64,000 nucleotides of DNA, taken from Myxococcus guangdongensis (GTDB taxonomy: Bacteria; Myxococcota; Myxococcia; Myxococcales; Myxococcaceae). How positions within the stretch are numbered: position 1 is the stretch's first letter; each line of letters starts with the position of its first letter. The translations under genes and the position numbers were made by a program. The notes below the pieces were generated by a model, which ran no database searches, was not told where the DNA came from, and saw only the letters and a program-made list of their open reading frames with translations. Of this stretch, positions 43,517 through 52,727 are shown piece after piece. The stretch is from positions 806,001 to 870,000 of the forward strand of contig NZ_JAJVKW010000003.1 of assembly GCF_024198255.1 (NCBI RefSeq), given 5' to 3'.

Positions 43517-44181
43517 GGACGTGGGTGCTGGTGGCGGCGCTGGGCCTGTCGACTCCGGCGCTCGCCGAGGACGCGGGGGCCAAGAAGGCGAAGCCCCCGA
43601 AGGACTCGGGCACCTCGCCGCTGGTGGACGCCTCCACGGTGGTGGAGGACCTGGCGCTGGACCTGCGCTACGCGACCGAGGACAACTTCCTGAAGAAGAA
43701 GGTGTACCCCGACACGGCGCGCTGTCTGCTCCTGCCGGAGTCCGCGAGCAAGCTGAAGGCCGCCGCGGACGTGCTCCGGCCCAAGGGCTACCGGCTCAAG
43801 GTCTACGACTGCTACCGGCCGCGCGCGGTGCAGTGGGAGATGTGGAAGATCATGCCCGTGCCCGGCTACGTGGCGGACCCCCGCAAGGGCTCCAACCACA
43901 ACCGGGGTGGCGCGGTGGACCTGACGCTGGTGACGCTGGACGGACAGGAGGTGGAGATGCCCACCGCCTTCGACACCTTCACGCCCGCGGCGCATCACGG
44001 CTATGCGGGAGGCACCGAGGCGTCGCGCCGTCATCGCGAGGTGCTGCGCGAGGCGATGCTGGGCGCGGGCTTCTCGCCCAACCGCATGGAGTGGTGGCAC
44101 TACGACTTGCCCGACGCGAAGTCGCGGCCCGTGTTGGATGTGCCCTTCACGTCGGAGAAGCAGGGCAACCAGGCGGGCTGA
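43513..44181 (+). CDS. D-alanyl-D-alanine dipeptidase (VanX/DdpX type)
   Basis: 222 aa with signal peptide ([18 protein letters not shown], cleavage after ALA). The zinc-peptidase M15D signature is complete: [13 protein letters not shown] (SxHxxGxAxD, first His and Asp ligands) and EWWHYD (catalytic Glu plus third ligand His). '[12 protein letters not shown]' carries the conserved Arg. The substrate is the free D-Ala-D-Ala dipeptide. Being exported, it more likely scavenges wall dipeptides than gives glycopeptide resistance, and no vanH/vanA partners are near. Overlaps queC by 4 nt. Confidence 0.9.
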   Translation: MRTWVLVAALGLSTPALAEDAGAKKAKPPKDSGTSPLVDASTVVEDLALDLRYATEDNFLKKKVYPDTARCLLLPESASKLKAAADVLRPKGYRLKVYDCYRPRAVQWEMWKIMPVPGYVADPRKGSNHNRGGAVDLTLVTLDGQEVEMPTAFDTFTPAAHHGYAGGTEASRRHREVLREAMLGAGFSPNRMEWWHYDLPDAKSRPVLDVPFTSEKQGNQAG

Positions 44182-44261
44182 CGGCGCCATGATGGAACCG
44201 TGATGATGCCGGCCCGCCGCCTGCGGCAGGCTGCGCACCATCCCAAGGAAGGCCGTGCCCG

Positions 44262-45668
44262 GTGTCCCGCGTGAAGCCCTCGATGAAGAGCGCCCTGCTT
44301 CGCTCCCTCTGCGGAGTCCTCCTGTGCCTCGCCTCGCCGGCGTGGGCGCAGGTGGGCGAGGTGACGGGCGTGGTCTCCGAGGCGAAGGACACGCGGCCCC
44401 TGGCGGGCGTGAAGGTCCACGCCGCGTCCCCCGCGCTGTCCTCGCCGCGCACCGTGACGACCGATGAGCGGGGCCAGTATCGACTCGCGTCCCTGCCGGC
44501 GGGCCTCTACACGCTGCGCTTCGAGAAGGAGTCCTTCCAGCCCGTCACCCGCGAGGGTGTTCGTGTGGAGGCGGGACGGACGCTCGACGTGGCGGTGGAG
44601 CTCCAGGCGCTGCCCGTGTCCCATCATCCCTTCGCGTCCCTGACGCCGTTCGCGCCGCCGCTGCGGTTGGAGTCGGACGGAGTCGCCTGGATGGCGGTGC
44701 CTCGCGCGGGCGACATCCGAGACCGCGCGCCGCCGTGGGCGCTGCCCCAGGTGTCGCTGATGCCCAGCGAGGGCTCGGGTGAGCGCCGCTACGTGCCGGG
44801 CAGCAAGTTCCTGCGCGATTCGGACCTGCGGGGCCACGGCGTCAACCCGACCATCGACACCGAGGAGGAGAACGCCTCCACGTACCCGCTGCGGGTGAGC
44901 ACGGCCTCGTATGCGCTGACGCGTGGCCACCTGGAGCGCGACTCGCTGCCGGCCGAGGAGGCGGTGCGGGTGGAGGACTTCGTCAACAGCTTCTCTCCCA
45001 AGGCGGGTGGCGAGGACGCGGGACCATTCATCGTCGACGTGGAGGGGTTCCCCTCGCCCAGCCGCAAGGGCTACCACGTGGTGCGCGTGACGCTGCGCAC
45101 GCGCTCGTCCTTCAGCGACGTGGGCGTGCAGCTCGAGTTCGACAAGCGCGCCGTGGCCCGCTATCGCCTGGTGGGCTACGAGAATCCATCCGCCACGCCG
45201 CCGGAGCCGCTCGGCGACGACGTGAAGCCGGACCCCGTGGCCCTCTCCGCCGACGCGTCCGTCACCGCCATCTACGAGGTGAAGCTGATTGCCCCGGCCA
45301 TCGCCTTCGGTGTCCTGCGCATCCTCTACGAGGAGGGCGAGAACACCATGTGGCGCCGCGCGAACAAGCTGTTGCCCTCCAGCGTCCTGCGCTCGTCCAT
45401 GGCGCGCGCCTCGCCCGACACGCGGCTGGTCTACGTGGCCGCCGCCTTCGCGGAGAGGCTGCGCGGCTCGCCCTGGACGCGCTCGCTCGACTGGGCGCGG
45501 CTGCACGCGCTCTGGCAGGACCTCGGTGAGCCGCTGGTGAGCCGGCCGGACGTGGCGAACCTGGGCGCGCTCATCAAGAAGGCGGGCACGCTCGACGCGC
45601 GCAAGGAGCGCCCCGGCTCGGATGGCGCGAGCATGGACCCCGACCTGCTCCCGAGCTCCGGGAGGTAG
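44262..45668 (+). CDS. Secreted YfbK-like protein lacking the von Willebrand A domain
   Basis: 468 aa from a GTG at 44262 (ATG at 44283 also possible). Signal peptide ends ASPAWA. Residues ~31-115 form a carboxypeptidase-regulatory-like beta-sandwich (GVVSEAKDTRPLAGVKV, TDERGQYRLASLPAGLYTLRF). Next is the N-terminal YfbK domain (STYPLRVSTASYALTRGHLERDSLPAEEAVRVEDFVNSF, GYHVVRVTLRTRS). It is joined directly to the C-terminal DUF3520-like domain (VGVQLEFDKRAVARYRLVGYEN, SVTAIYEVKLIAP). The vWA domain with its MIDAS motif that normally lies between is absent. It precedes a two-component pair by 8 bp and may be its periplasmic partner. Confidence 0.8.
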   Translation: MSRVKPSMKSALLRSLCGVLLCLASPAWAQVGEVTGVVSEAKDTRPLAGVKVHAASPALSSPRTVTTDERGQYRLASLPAGLYTLRFEKESFQPVTREGVRVEAGRTLDVAVELQALPVSHHPFASLTPFAPPLRLESDGVAWMAVPRAGDIRDRAPPWALPQVSLMPSEGSGERRYVPGSKFLRDSDLRGHGVNPTIDTEEENASTYPLRVSTASYALTRGHLERDSLPAEEAVRVEDFVNSFSPKAGGEDAGPFIVDVEGFPSPSRKGYHVVRVTLRTRSSFSDVGVQLEFDKRAVARYRLVGYENPSATPPEPLGDDVKPDPVALSADASVTAIYEVKLIAPAIAFGVLRILYEEGENTMWRRANKLLPSSVLRSSMARASPDTRLVYVAAAFAERLRGSPWTRSLDWARLHALWQDLGEPLVSRPDVANLGALIKKAGTLDARKERPGSDGASMDPDLLPSSGR

Positions 45669-45676
45669 CCGCGACG

Positions 45677-47500
45677 ATGCTCCGCCGGCTGCTGCCCATG
45701 CTCGTCGCGCTGGTGCTCGGCCTCCTCGGGCTCGCCTGGGGACTGGGCTCGCTGCACCGCATCTTCGCCGAGGAGCGCGAGGACGCCCGCCGCTCGCTCG
45801 ACTCGCGGCGCGAGGCCCTGGAGCAGTACGCCCGCGCGTCCCTGACGCAGACGCTGAGGGACCGCTTGGAGGCGGCGAGGCCCGCGTTGGAGGCCGCGGT
45901 GACGGACCCGCTGGCGCCCGCCACCGGCCTGTACCTGCGCGAGCGCGGGACCCAGGTGCTGCCCCGACTGGCGCTCCACGACACGGGTGAGGACACCCCC
46001 GCGAGCGAGCGGTACGCGCGGCTGCGCGCGGGCACCGAGGTGGCGGAGGACAAGGACGACCCGTGGGCGGAGCGGCTCGCGAGGACGCGCGCGGTGGAGA
46101 CGGCGCTGACCCGAGGAGACCGACGCGCCTCCACGGTGGCGTTGATGGCGTTGCTGCAACACCGCTCGCAGTACGTGCTCGCCTCGACGCGGGACGTGCC
46201 GGGGCTGCTCGTGGTGCTCGAGGCCCTGGCGGAGAAGGGCGACCCGGTGCCGCAGCTCATGCAGGCCCTGGTGCGCGAGGGCCTGTCGGATGGACGTGGA
46301 GGCCGACTGGATGGCTTGCAGCGCCTGCTGTTGTCGCGCCGCTCGCGCTTCACGCCCGCGGACTTCCAGTTCCTGCTCACGCGCGTGGCGGCGCTCTCGT
46401 CGAAGGTGGGCGCGCCCGTGGAGGACTTGCAGGCCCGCGCGAGTGAGCTCGTGAAGAGCCCCTTGCCGCTGCCGGACGCGCTCCCGGGCCCAGCCCTGGT
46501 GCGCGCGGGGTGGTACCTGGAGCCTCGCGGTGGCAACCAGGTGCGCGGCGTGGCGGTGGACGCGGGGGTGCTGCTCGCGTCGCTCACGCGGGAGATGCGC
46601 GAGCGCGGGCTCCTGGACGCGGAGGGAACGGTGAAGCTGCTCGGCGACGCGGCGGTGGTGGCCGTGGACGCGCTGCCCTTGTCGGTGGTGACGCCCGAGT
46701 GGGCGCGCGCCGAGACGGCGCTGGAGCGGCGCTACCGGCTGAAGACGGGCATGGTGCTGTTGTGCGCGGGGCTCGCGGTGGGCATCGCCGCGCTGGCCTT
46801 CCTCGCGCAGCACCGCAAGTACCGCTTCCTGGAGCTGAAGAGCGACTTCGTGGCCACGGTGTCCCACGAACTGCGCACGCCGCTGGCCTCCATCCGCCTG
46901 CTCGCGGAGACGCTCGAGTGGCGACTGGCCGAGGGCGCCGAGGCGCGCGACTACCCGGGCCGCATCGTGCGCGAGGCGGACGGCCTGGGCTTCCTGGTGG
47001 AGAACCTGCTGTCCTTCAATCGCATCGACAAGGGCCGCTGGGTGGCCCGCTTGGAGCCGGTGCGCCTGGAGGAGCTGGTGGCGTTGATGCGCCGCGACTT
47101 GGAGGCCTGGTCCAAGGTGCCCGTGGAGCTGGAGGCGCACGTGGGCGAGCTGTCCTTGCGCGCCGATTCGCAGCTGTTGCGCCTGCTCCTCTCCAACCTC
47201 GCGCGCAACGCGTGCGCCTACAACGCCCGGCAGCCGGTGCGCCTGCGCGTGGAGGCGATGCCCGGTGGACGCGTGCGCTTCTCCGACAACGGCGTGGGGA
47301 TTCCGCCCCAGGATTGGGAGCGCGTCTTCGGCGAGTTCGTCCGCCTGCCCGGCCAGGGCCGCGAGGTGCCCGGCAGCGGCCTGGGCCTGGCGCTGTGCCG
47401 CCGCATCATGCGTCTTCACGGAGGCACCCTGCGCGTGGTGGCCTCCAGCCCCGAGGGCACCACCTTCGAGCTCTCGTTTCCCTCGACTGCGACGATATGA
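45677..47500 (+). CDS. Membrane sensor histidine kinase
   Basis: 607 aa. First transmembrane helix at residues ~5-24, a large periplasmic sensor (~25-355), second helix ~358-377. Then HisKA with His397 in FVATVSHELRTPLAS and HATPase_c with N-box LLSNLARNACAYNA, DNGVGIPP and GSGLGLAL. The sensor is helical and has no recognised ligand domain. Its stop overlaps the response-regulator ATG (ATGA), so they form a coupled pair. Only 8 bp separate it from the YfbK-like gene, suggesting one transcript. Confidence 0.93.
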   Translation: MLRRLLPMLVALVLGLLGLAWGLGSLHRIFAEEREDARRSLDSRREALEQYARASLTQTLRDRLEAARPALEAAVTDPLAPATGLYLRERGTQVLPRLALHDTGEDTPASERYARLRAGTEVAEDKDDPWAERLARTRAVETALTRGDRRASTVALMALLQHRSQYVLASTRDVPGLLVVLEALAEKGDPVPQLMQALVREGLSDGRGGRLDGLQRLLLSRRSRFTPADFQFLLTRVAALSSKVGAPVEDLQARASELVKSPLPLPDALPGPALVRAGWYLEPRGGNQVRGVAVDAGVLLASLTREMRERGLLDAEGTVKLLGDAAVVAVDALPLSVVTPEWARAETALERRYRLKTGMVLLCAGLAVGIAALAFLAQHRKYRFLELKSDFVATVSHELRTPLASIRLLAETLEWRLAEGAEARDYPGRIVREADGLGFLVENLLSFNRIDKGRWVARLEPVRLEELVALMRRDLEAWSKVPVELEAHVGELSLRADSQLLRLLLSNLARNACAYNARQPVRLRVEAMPGGRVRFSDNGVGIPPQDWERVFGEFVRLPGQGREVPGSGLGLALCRRIMRLHGGTLRVVASSPEGTTFELSFPSTATI

Positions 47501-48201
47501 ACCCCACCCAGCCCACCATCCTCCTCGTGGAGGACGACCCGAACCTGCGGCTCGCGCTGCGCGACAGCCTGGAGCACCAAGGAGGCTACGCCGTGGAGGA
47601 GGCCTCCACCGTGCGCGAGGCCCGCGAGCACCTCTCCCGCGGCGCCTTCCAGCTCCTCCTCCTGGACGTCATGCTGCCGGACGGCGACGGCTACTCGCTG
47701 TGCCGCGCGCTGCGCGAGGAGGGCGTCGCCACGCCGGTGTTGATGCTCACCGCACGCACACTGGAGGACGACGTGGTGCGCGGCTTCGAGGCGGGCGCGC
47801 AGGACTACCTGGGCAAGCCCTACCGGCTGCGGGAGCTGCTCGCGCGCGTGGGGGCGCTGGTGCGCCGCTCGGGCGGCGCCGCGCCCGCGAAGCAGGTGCG
47901 CTTCGGCGGCTACCGGATGGACCTGGACCGCCGCAAGGTGGAGAACCCCGACGGCGCGGCCGTGGAGCTGACGCGCACGGAGTTCGACCTGCTGGCCTTC
48001 CTGGTGAAGGAGCGCGAGCGGGTGCTGCGCCGCGACGACATCCTGGACGCGGTGTGGGGGCGCGACGTCGTCGTGGACCCGCACACCGTGGACAACTTCG
48101 TCTCCAGCTTGAAGAAGAAGCTGGGGTGGAACAGCGCCTCGCGCTTCGCCATCCAGACGGTGCGCGGGGTGGGCTACCGCATGGAAATCGAAGCGCCCTG
48201 A
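47497..48201 (+). CDS. OmpR/PhoB-family response regulator
   Basis: 234 aa. Receiver domain with acidic pocket VEDDP, phospho-acceptor Asp57 (LLLLDVMLPDGDGY), Thr in LMLTART and Lys in YLGKPYR. The C-terminal winged-helix DNA-binding domain has VELTRTEFDLLAFLV, RDDILDAVWG, DPHTVDNFVSSLKKKLG and IQTVRGVGYRM. It is a transcription factor activated by the upstream kinase; targets unknown. It starts inside the kinase stop codon. Confidence 0.95.
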   Translation: MNPTQPTILLVEDDPNLRLALRDSLEHQGGYAVEEASTVREAREHLSRGAFQLLLLDVMLPDGDGYSLCRALREEGVATPVLMLTARTLEDDVVRGFEAGAQDYLGKPYRLRELLARVGALVRRSGGAAPAKQVRFGGYRMDLDRRKVENPDGAAVELTRTEFDLLAFLVKERERVLRRDDILDAVWGRDVVVDPHTVDNFVSSLKKKLGWNSASRFAIQTVRGVGYRMEIEAP

Positions 48202-48212
48202 GTGGAGGCCCT

Positions 48213-49127
48213 TCAGCGCAGCGGGTTGTTGACCACCTGCCGCTCCAGCGTCCCCAGGCCCGCGCGCTGCGCATCCGGCATCCGCGCCCGGGTCGACTGG
48301 AGGAGCGTCAGCGTCTCCGGCGCGTCCACGCGCAGCACCGCCTGGGTGAGCGCGCGCTGGGCGTCCCCCGAGTAGTCGGGCCACGCGTGGACCAGGGCCT
48401 CCGCGGCCACGCGGCGCACGGCGCCTTCCTCCGCGCGGTGCTTCACCTGCGGCGTCTTCCAGGCCCACGCGGAGCCGATGTCTCCCAGCGCCTGCGCGAC
48501 GCGGCGGGCGACCTCCGGCGCGGGCCGCGCCGCGAGCACCTCCGCCAGTCGCTGCGCCACCGTCAGCCTGCGGCAGGACCCCATGGCCCCGAGCACCGAG
48601 AGGCCGCGCGCGCCTGCTTCGCGAGACAGCGCGACGAGCACCTGCGCGGCCTCGTCCGACTCCAGCTTCGCCAGCGCCGTCGCCGCCGCGCGACGTGCCG
48701 GACGCCGGGTCTCCAGACGTTCGAGCAGGTACGTCCACAAGGGCAACAGCCGCGCGTCCCTCAGCTCGCCGGTGGCTTCAATCATCCCCAACTGGAGGGC
48801 CAGCTTCGCGGAGTCACGCTCGGGCTGGGGCGCCTGCCCCGTGTCGAAGGCGAGCCGCTCCACCATGGGCCACAGCCCCTGGGGGCCGAGCTGGCGGAAC
48901 AGCGGCGCGATGGCGGCGACAGTCCCACGCTTGCGCGCATCCAAGACGTCCACCTGGGCGACGGCCGCCTCCAGGCGCGTGAAGGCCTCGGGCGTCTGCT
49001 GACGCGCCTTCGCCACCTCCTCGCGCAGCGCGCCCAGGCCGTCCGTCTGCGCGAGGGCGGGCAGGGCGAGCAGCATCAACAGCAACGACACGGCGGTGCA
49101 CAGGCCGCGTGACAGCGTGGAGCTCAT
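48213..49127 (-). CDS. Secreted HEAT-like repeat protein coupled to the arginine deiminase
   Basis: 304 aa from the ATG at 49127, which overlaps the stop of the deiminase gene (ATGA). The signal peptide ends ALPALAQT. The remainder is helical repeats of HEAT/armadillo type, such as RRAAATALAKLESDEAAQVLVALS and VARRVAQALGDIGSAW, with no catalytic motif. The tight coupling suggests that it works with the deiminase, for instance as a binding or scaffold partner on the cell surface; this is inference. Confidence 0.75.
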   Translation of the reverse strand: MSSTLSRGLCTAVSLLLMLLALPALAQTDGLGALREEVAKARQQTPEAFTRLEAAVAQVDVLDARKRGTVAAIAPLFRQLGPQGLWPMVERLAFDTGQAPQPERDSAKLALQLGMIEATGELRDARLLPLWTYLLERLETRRPARRAAATALAKLESDEAAQVLVALSREAGARGLSVLGAMGSCRRLTVAQRLAEVLAARPAPEVARRVAQALGDIGSAWAWKTPQVKHRAEEGAVRRVAAEALVHAWPDYSGDAQRALTQAVLRVDAPETLTLLQSTRARMPDAQRAGLGTLERQVVNNPLR

Positions 49128-50959
49128 CGGCCGCCCTCCCACCACTTCACGGGGGACGGGACGCGCGCGGCGTTCGTCGCGCAATGCACCTCACCACCCC
49201 CCACGTGGTAGGGGTCCCAGGTGTCGGACCAGTGCACGCGGATGCCGTGCGGCGCCAGGGCCTGCTCCATCTGCACCTTGAACACGTCCTTCCCGTCGAT
49301 GACGGGGCCATGCGGGTCCGGCGCGATGACGAGCGAGCGCGACACCGACAACAGATTCACCGTGCCGGGCTGCAGCGCCATCGCGCCGTGGGTGGAACTC
49401 TGGAAGAGGAAGGGCACGCGGATGATCTCCGCGTCGGTGATTCCCGTCTCCTCGCGGAGCACGGCCAACTGCTCCTCGATTTCGAGCGCGGCCATCGCGT
49501 TGGTGTCCATCACCCCGGCGTGGTCCAGCAGCGCGGAGACCGTCATCTCCGCGGGCTGCTCCATCATCCAGCGCTTGCCCTCGAAGAGCTGCGCCTCGCC
49601 ATGTCCGCGCGCCTGCGCATCCATCAGCATGCGCCGCGCCTGGGCGGGGTCGGCCACCAGGGCAATCCATCCACGCGGCGAGTCCACGGGCAGGAAGCTG
49701 ACCGTCTCATCCACGTGCGCCACGGCGAGCCAGGACGTGTCCAGGTACACCACCGGCTGGACGGCCTGCGCGTCGAGCATCCGCGTGAAGCTCGGGTCCA
49801 GCTGGAAGTCGGGCTCGGAGTCGGGGCCCCGTCCGCGCAGGAGCCGGCCCAGCGGATACTTCACGCCGTCCTTCTCGTAGGGCGGGATGACCTCGGTGTT
49901 GCCCATGGAGTTGAGCGTCTGCGATTCGGGCGACATGCCTGACTGGTACTGCTGCACCGCCGCCTGGTCCCGGCCGCGCAGCCAGTAGACGATGCGTCCG
50001 GCCTCGCGCAGCGGCACCGGGCGCTCGTTCGTGTTGACGTTGGCTGAGCGGAGGTTGACCTGGATGACGTGTTGTCCGCCGCCCTCGGTGGGCATCGCCA
50101 TGTACGCGGGCTCGAAATAGTCCTGGGTCCACAGGTCATCCACCGCGAACTCGGAGAAGAGCGTGGGCTCCTGGGAGCTGACGAGCGCGCCGCCCAGGTC
50201 CTCCCGGAAGCGCGCCGACGCCTCGGTGTCCAGTCGCGAGACGTAGACGTTGCGCACCGGTGACAGGTGATGGAACAGCACCACGGGCGCCACGCGCATC
50301 ATCACCGTGTCCCGGAACAGCTCCTGTGGACGGTCCACGTGGTAGACGGTCAGCGTCACCTCCACGCGGCCATCCCACGCGGCCGAGTCCCTCACGATGT
50401 CGTTGGCCTCGATGGCCAGGTCCGCGCCCTCGCGCAAATCCCTGGCGGACAGCGGCAGCACGTTGGCGATGCGGAACGACAGGAACTGTCCATCCATGCG
50501 CTTGAACAGGCGCACCTTGTCCGCGCCCGCTCCCGTCACGGACACGGTGCCCACCGCGTAGCTCGGCGCCCCAGGCCACGGCGCGACGCGCAGCCGCGCC
50601 AGGTCCTTGAGGTCCTCCTCACCGTTGACCTCGTTGTCCTGGGCGTCGTTGCACCCGGCGAGCTGCTCGTCGCTGAGCTGGGTGAAGGACGGACTGAAGG
50701 GACACGCCTTCTGGTCGTCGTCGATGTTGGCCAGGAAGATGGCGCCACGCTCGGCGCTCCAGGTCTCCTCGCCGGCTTCGTCCCGCTCGTCGACCACGCC
50801 GTCGCGGTTGACGTCCGCGAGCAGGTCCACGTGCGGCTCGAACGGCGCGGTGAGCCGGTCCGAATGGCTGCCGGTGTCACCACCAGAATCGAAGAGGGCG
50901 GAGCACCCGCCGAGCACCACCAGCGAGAGCAACCACCCCAAGGGCGCGGGCGTCTTCAT
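49124..50959 (-). CDS. Peptidyl-arginine deiminase (PAD-type) lipoprotein
   Basis: 611 aa from MKTPAPLGWL; the start at 50959 gives a lipoprotein signal (LSLVVLGGC). The C-terminal domain matches eukaryotic PADs rather than agmatine deiminases. Asp280 is in DDLWTQD, His415 and Asp417 in VAHVDETVSFLP, Cys593 in YHVGGGEVHCATN, corresponding to the catalytic Asp, His, Asp, Cys of PAD4. Near the N-terminus DVNRDGVVDERDE (49-61) is an EF-hand-like calcium loop, fitting the calcium dependence of PADs. A beta-sandwich region lies between (about 120-225). It would convert protein arginine to citrulline outside the cytoplasm. The length is close to vertebrate PADs (~663 aa). Confidence 0.88.
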   Translation of the reverse strand: MKTPAPLGWLLSLVVLGGCSALFDSGGDTGSHSDRLTAPFEPHVDLLADVNRDGVVDERDEAGEETWSAERGAIFLANIDDDQKACPFSPSFTQLSDEQLAGCNDAQDNEVNGEEDLKDLARLRVAPWPGAPSYAVGTVSVTGAGADKVRLFKRMDGQFLSFRIANVLPLSARDLREGADLAIEANDIVRDSAAWDGRVEVTLTVYHVDRPQELFRDTVMMRVAPVVLFHHLSPVRNVYVSRLDTEASARFREDLGGALVSSQEPTLFSEFAVDDLWTQDYFEPAYMAMPTEGGGQHVIQVNLRSANVNTNERPVPLREAGRIVYWLRGRDQAAVQQYQSGMSPESQTLNSMGNTEVIPPYEKDGVKYPLGRLLRGRGPDSEPDFQLDPSFTRMLDAQAVQPVVYLDTSWLAVAHVDETVSFLPVDSPRGWIALVADPAQARRMLMDAQARGHGEAQLFEGKRWMMEQPAEMTVSALLDHAGVMDTNAMAALEIEEQLAVLREETGITDAEIIRVPFLFQSSTHGAMALQPGTVNLLSVSRSLVIAPDPHGPVIDGKDVFKVQMEQALAPHGIRVHWSDTWDPYHVGGGEVHCATNAARVPSPVKWWEGGR

Positions 50960-51122
50960 CGTTGGCATCCATACGAAAAACATCCGGGGTTCGGGTACAA
51001 GCAACGGTTGGTGCGAGCCGGCGGTGTTCAGGAGGCAAGGGATGTTTGACAGGGTGGGCGAGCAGGCACCTGGGGGCGCGGGCGATAACCTCGCGCGGGC
51101 TCGTGGGTTCCTGCCTCCAGCC

Positions 51123-52727
51123 ATGCGCCTCGTGTCCCTCGGTTTGCTGTCGGCCTTGCTGCTCTCATGTGCGAGCACTTCACACCCAGCGCGGAGTCAG
51201 GCGCCCGTCGAGGACCTCGGGCCGGGAGCGCAGGTGCACCTGCTCCAGCGGTGGGCCTTCGGGCCGTCGGCGCGCGAGCTGGCGGAGGTGCGGCGCCTGG
51301 GGGTGCGCGGTTGGGTGGAGGCGCGGCTCGTGCGTCGGGACGCGCCGATGTCACCGGCGCTGGCAGGCAAGCTCCAGGCGTTGCCCACGCTGGAGATGTC
51401 GATGTCGGAGCTGCTCGACGCGTACCCGAACCGGAAGGAGCGCGAGCAGGCGCTCCTGGATGGGCGTGAGCTGGAGCGCCCCGCGCGAATCAGTGAAGAG
51501 CTCGCCGCCGCCAAGCTGCTGCGCGCCGTCGAGGGGCCGAATCCGCTCGAGGAGGTGCTGGTGGACTTCTGGTTCAACCACTTCAACGTCTCCGCGGACA
51601 AGGGCGCGGTGCGATGGATGGTGACGTCGTACGAGCGCGACGCCATCCGCCCGCATGTCTTCGGGCGCTTCCGGACGTTGCTCGGCGCCACGGCGCGCCA
51701 CCCGGCGATGCTCGTCTATCTGGACAACTGGAGGAGCAGGCGTGACGGCATGCCGGAGCGGGGCCGCGCGCGCGGGGACGCGGAGGACGAGGGCGAGGTG
51801 GAGATGGACGCCGAGCCCAGGCCGGGGCTCAACGAGAACTACGCGCGCGAGCTGCTGGAGCTGCACACGTTGGGCGTGGAGGGCGGCTACTCGCAGACGG
51901 ACGTGCGGGAGGTGGCGCGGTGCTTCACGGGGTGGAGCGTGAAGAAGCCGCGCGAGGCGCCCGAGTTCGTCTTCCGTCGTCGGGCGCATGACCCGGAGTC
52001 GAAGCGCGTGCTGGGGCAGGAGCTCGCGGCGGGAGGTGGGGAGGCGGATGGGGAGCGGGTGTTGGATGTGCTCGCGCGGCATCCGTCCACGGCGCGGCAC
52101 CTCGCGACGAAGCTGGCGCGGCGCTTCGTGTCGGACTCGCCGCCCCCGGCGTTGGTGGACCGGTTGGCGAAGGTGTTCCTCGACACGGACGGGGACCTTT
52201 CGTCGGTGTACCGCGCGCTGTTGGACGCGCCGGAGTTCTGGGCGACCGAGGCGCGTGGCGCGAAGGTGAAGACGCCCTTCGAGTTCGTGGTGTCCGCGCT
52301 GCGGGTGACGGGGGCGGAGGTGGAGGTGCGTCCCCGGCTGGTGCAGTCGGTGGCGAAGATGGGACAGCCCCTGTACCGGGCGCCGGCGCCCACGGGCTTC
52401 CCCGAGGTGGCGGCGCCGTGGGTGAACAGCGGCTCGCTGGTGGCGCGGCTGAACTTCGGGTTGGACCTGGTGAGCGGCAGGATGCCTGGGACGCGCGTGG
52501 TGATGGAGTCCGTCGCGTGGCCCGCGGAGCCCACGGCGGAGGCGTGGCTGGAGGCGCTCGGGCTCGCGCTCCTGGGGACGCCGCCGTCGGAGGAGACGAG
52601 GGCGACGGTGCTCGCCGCGCTCTCCCGCCGGAAGGAGTCGGCGAGCGCCGAGGCGGAGCGAGGGCCCGTCGACGTGGCCCTCATCGCCGGACTGCTGTTG
52701 GGCTCACCGGAGTTCCAGCGGCAGTAG
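51123..52727 (+). CDS. DUF1800 lipoprotein
   Basis: 534 aa. Lipoprotein signal MRLVSLGLLSALLLSCAS. DUF1800 features are present: LLQRWAFGPSARELAEV, VDFWFNHFNVSADKG, NENYARELLELHTLGVEGGYSQTDVREVARCFTGW, HLATKLARRFVSD and WVNSGSLVARLNF. The family is widespread, usually next to a DUF1501 gene, with unknown biochemistry; it is often exported and linked to surface or exopolymer functions. The DUF1501 partner here is 3.6 kb away at 56350. Its last 47 bp overlap the convergent ankyrin gene. Confidence 0.88.
   Translation: MRLVSLGLLSALLLSCASTSHPARSQAPVEDLGPGAQVHLLQRWAFGPSARELAEVRRLGVRGWVEARLVRRDAPMSPALAGKLQALPTLEMSMSELLDAYPNRKEREQALLDGRELERPARISEELAAAKLLRAVEGPNPLEEVLVDFWFNHFNVSADKGAVRWMVTSYERDAIRPHVFGRFRTLLGATARHPAMLVYLDNWRSRRDGMPERGRARGDAEDEGEVEMDAEPRPGLNENYARELLELHTLGVEGGYSQTDVREVARCFTGWSVKKPREAPEFVFRRRAHDPESKRVLGQELAAGGGEADGERVLDVLARHPSTARHLATKLARRFVSDSPPPALVDRLAKVFLDTDGDLSSVYRALLDAPEFWATEARGAKVKTPFEFVVSALRVTGAEVEVRPRLVQSVAKMGQPLYRAPAPTGFPEVAAPWVNSGSLVARLNFGLDLVSGRMPGTRVVMESVAWPAEPTAEAWLEALGLALLGTPPSEETRATVLAALSRRKESASAEAERGPVDVALIAGLLLGSPEFQRQ

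Noticed and set aside
43513..44181. Glycopeptide-resistance role for the VanX-type dipeptidase.
   Set aside because: The protein is exported and there are no vanH/vanA-like genes or VanRS-type context; the nearby two-component system belongs to a different gene group.
49124..50959. Agmatine deiminase as an alternative identity for the arginine deiminase gene.
   Set aside because: Agmatine deiminases are shorter (~340-370 aa), cytoplasmic and lack the HVDE...GGEVHC arrangement with the large N-terminal region seen here.
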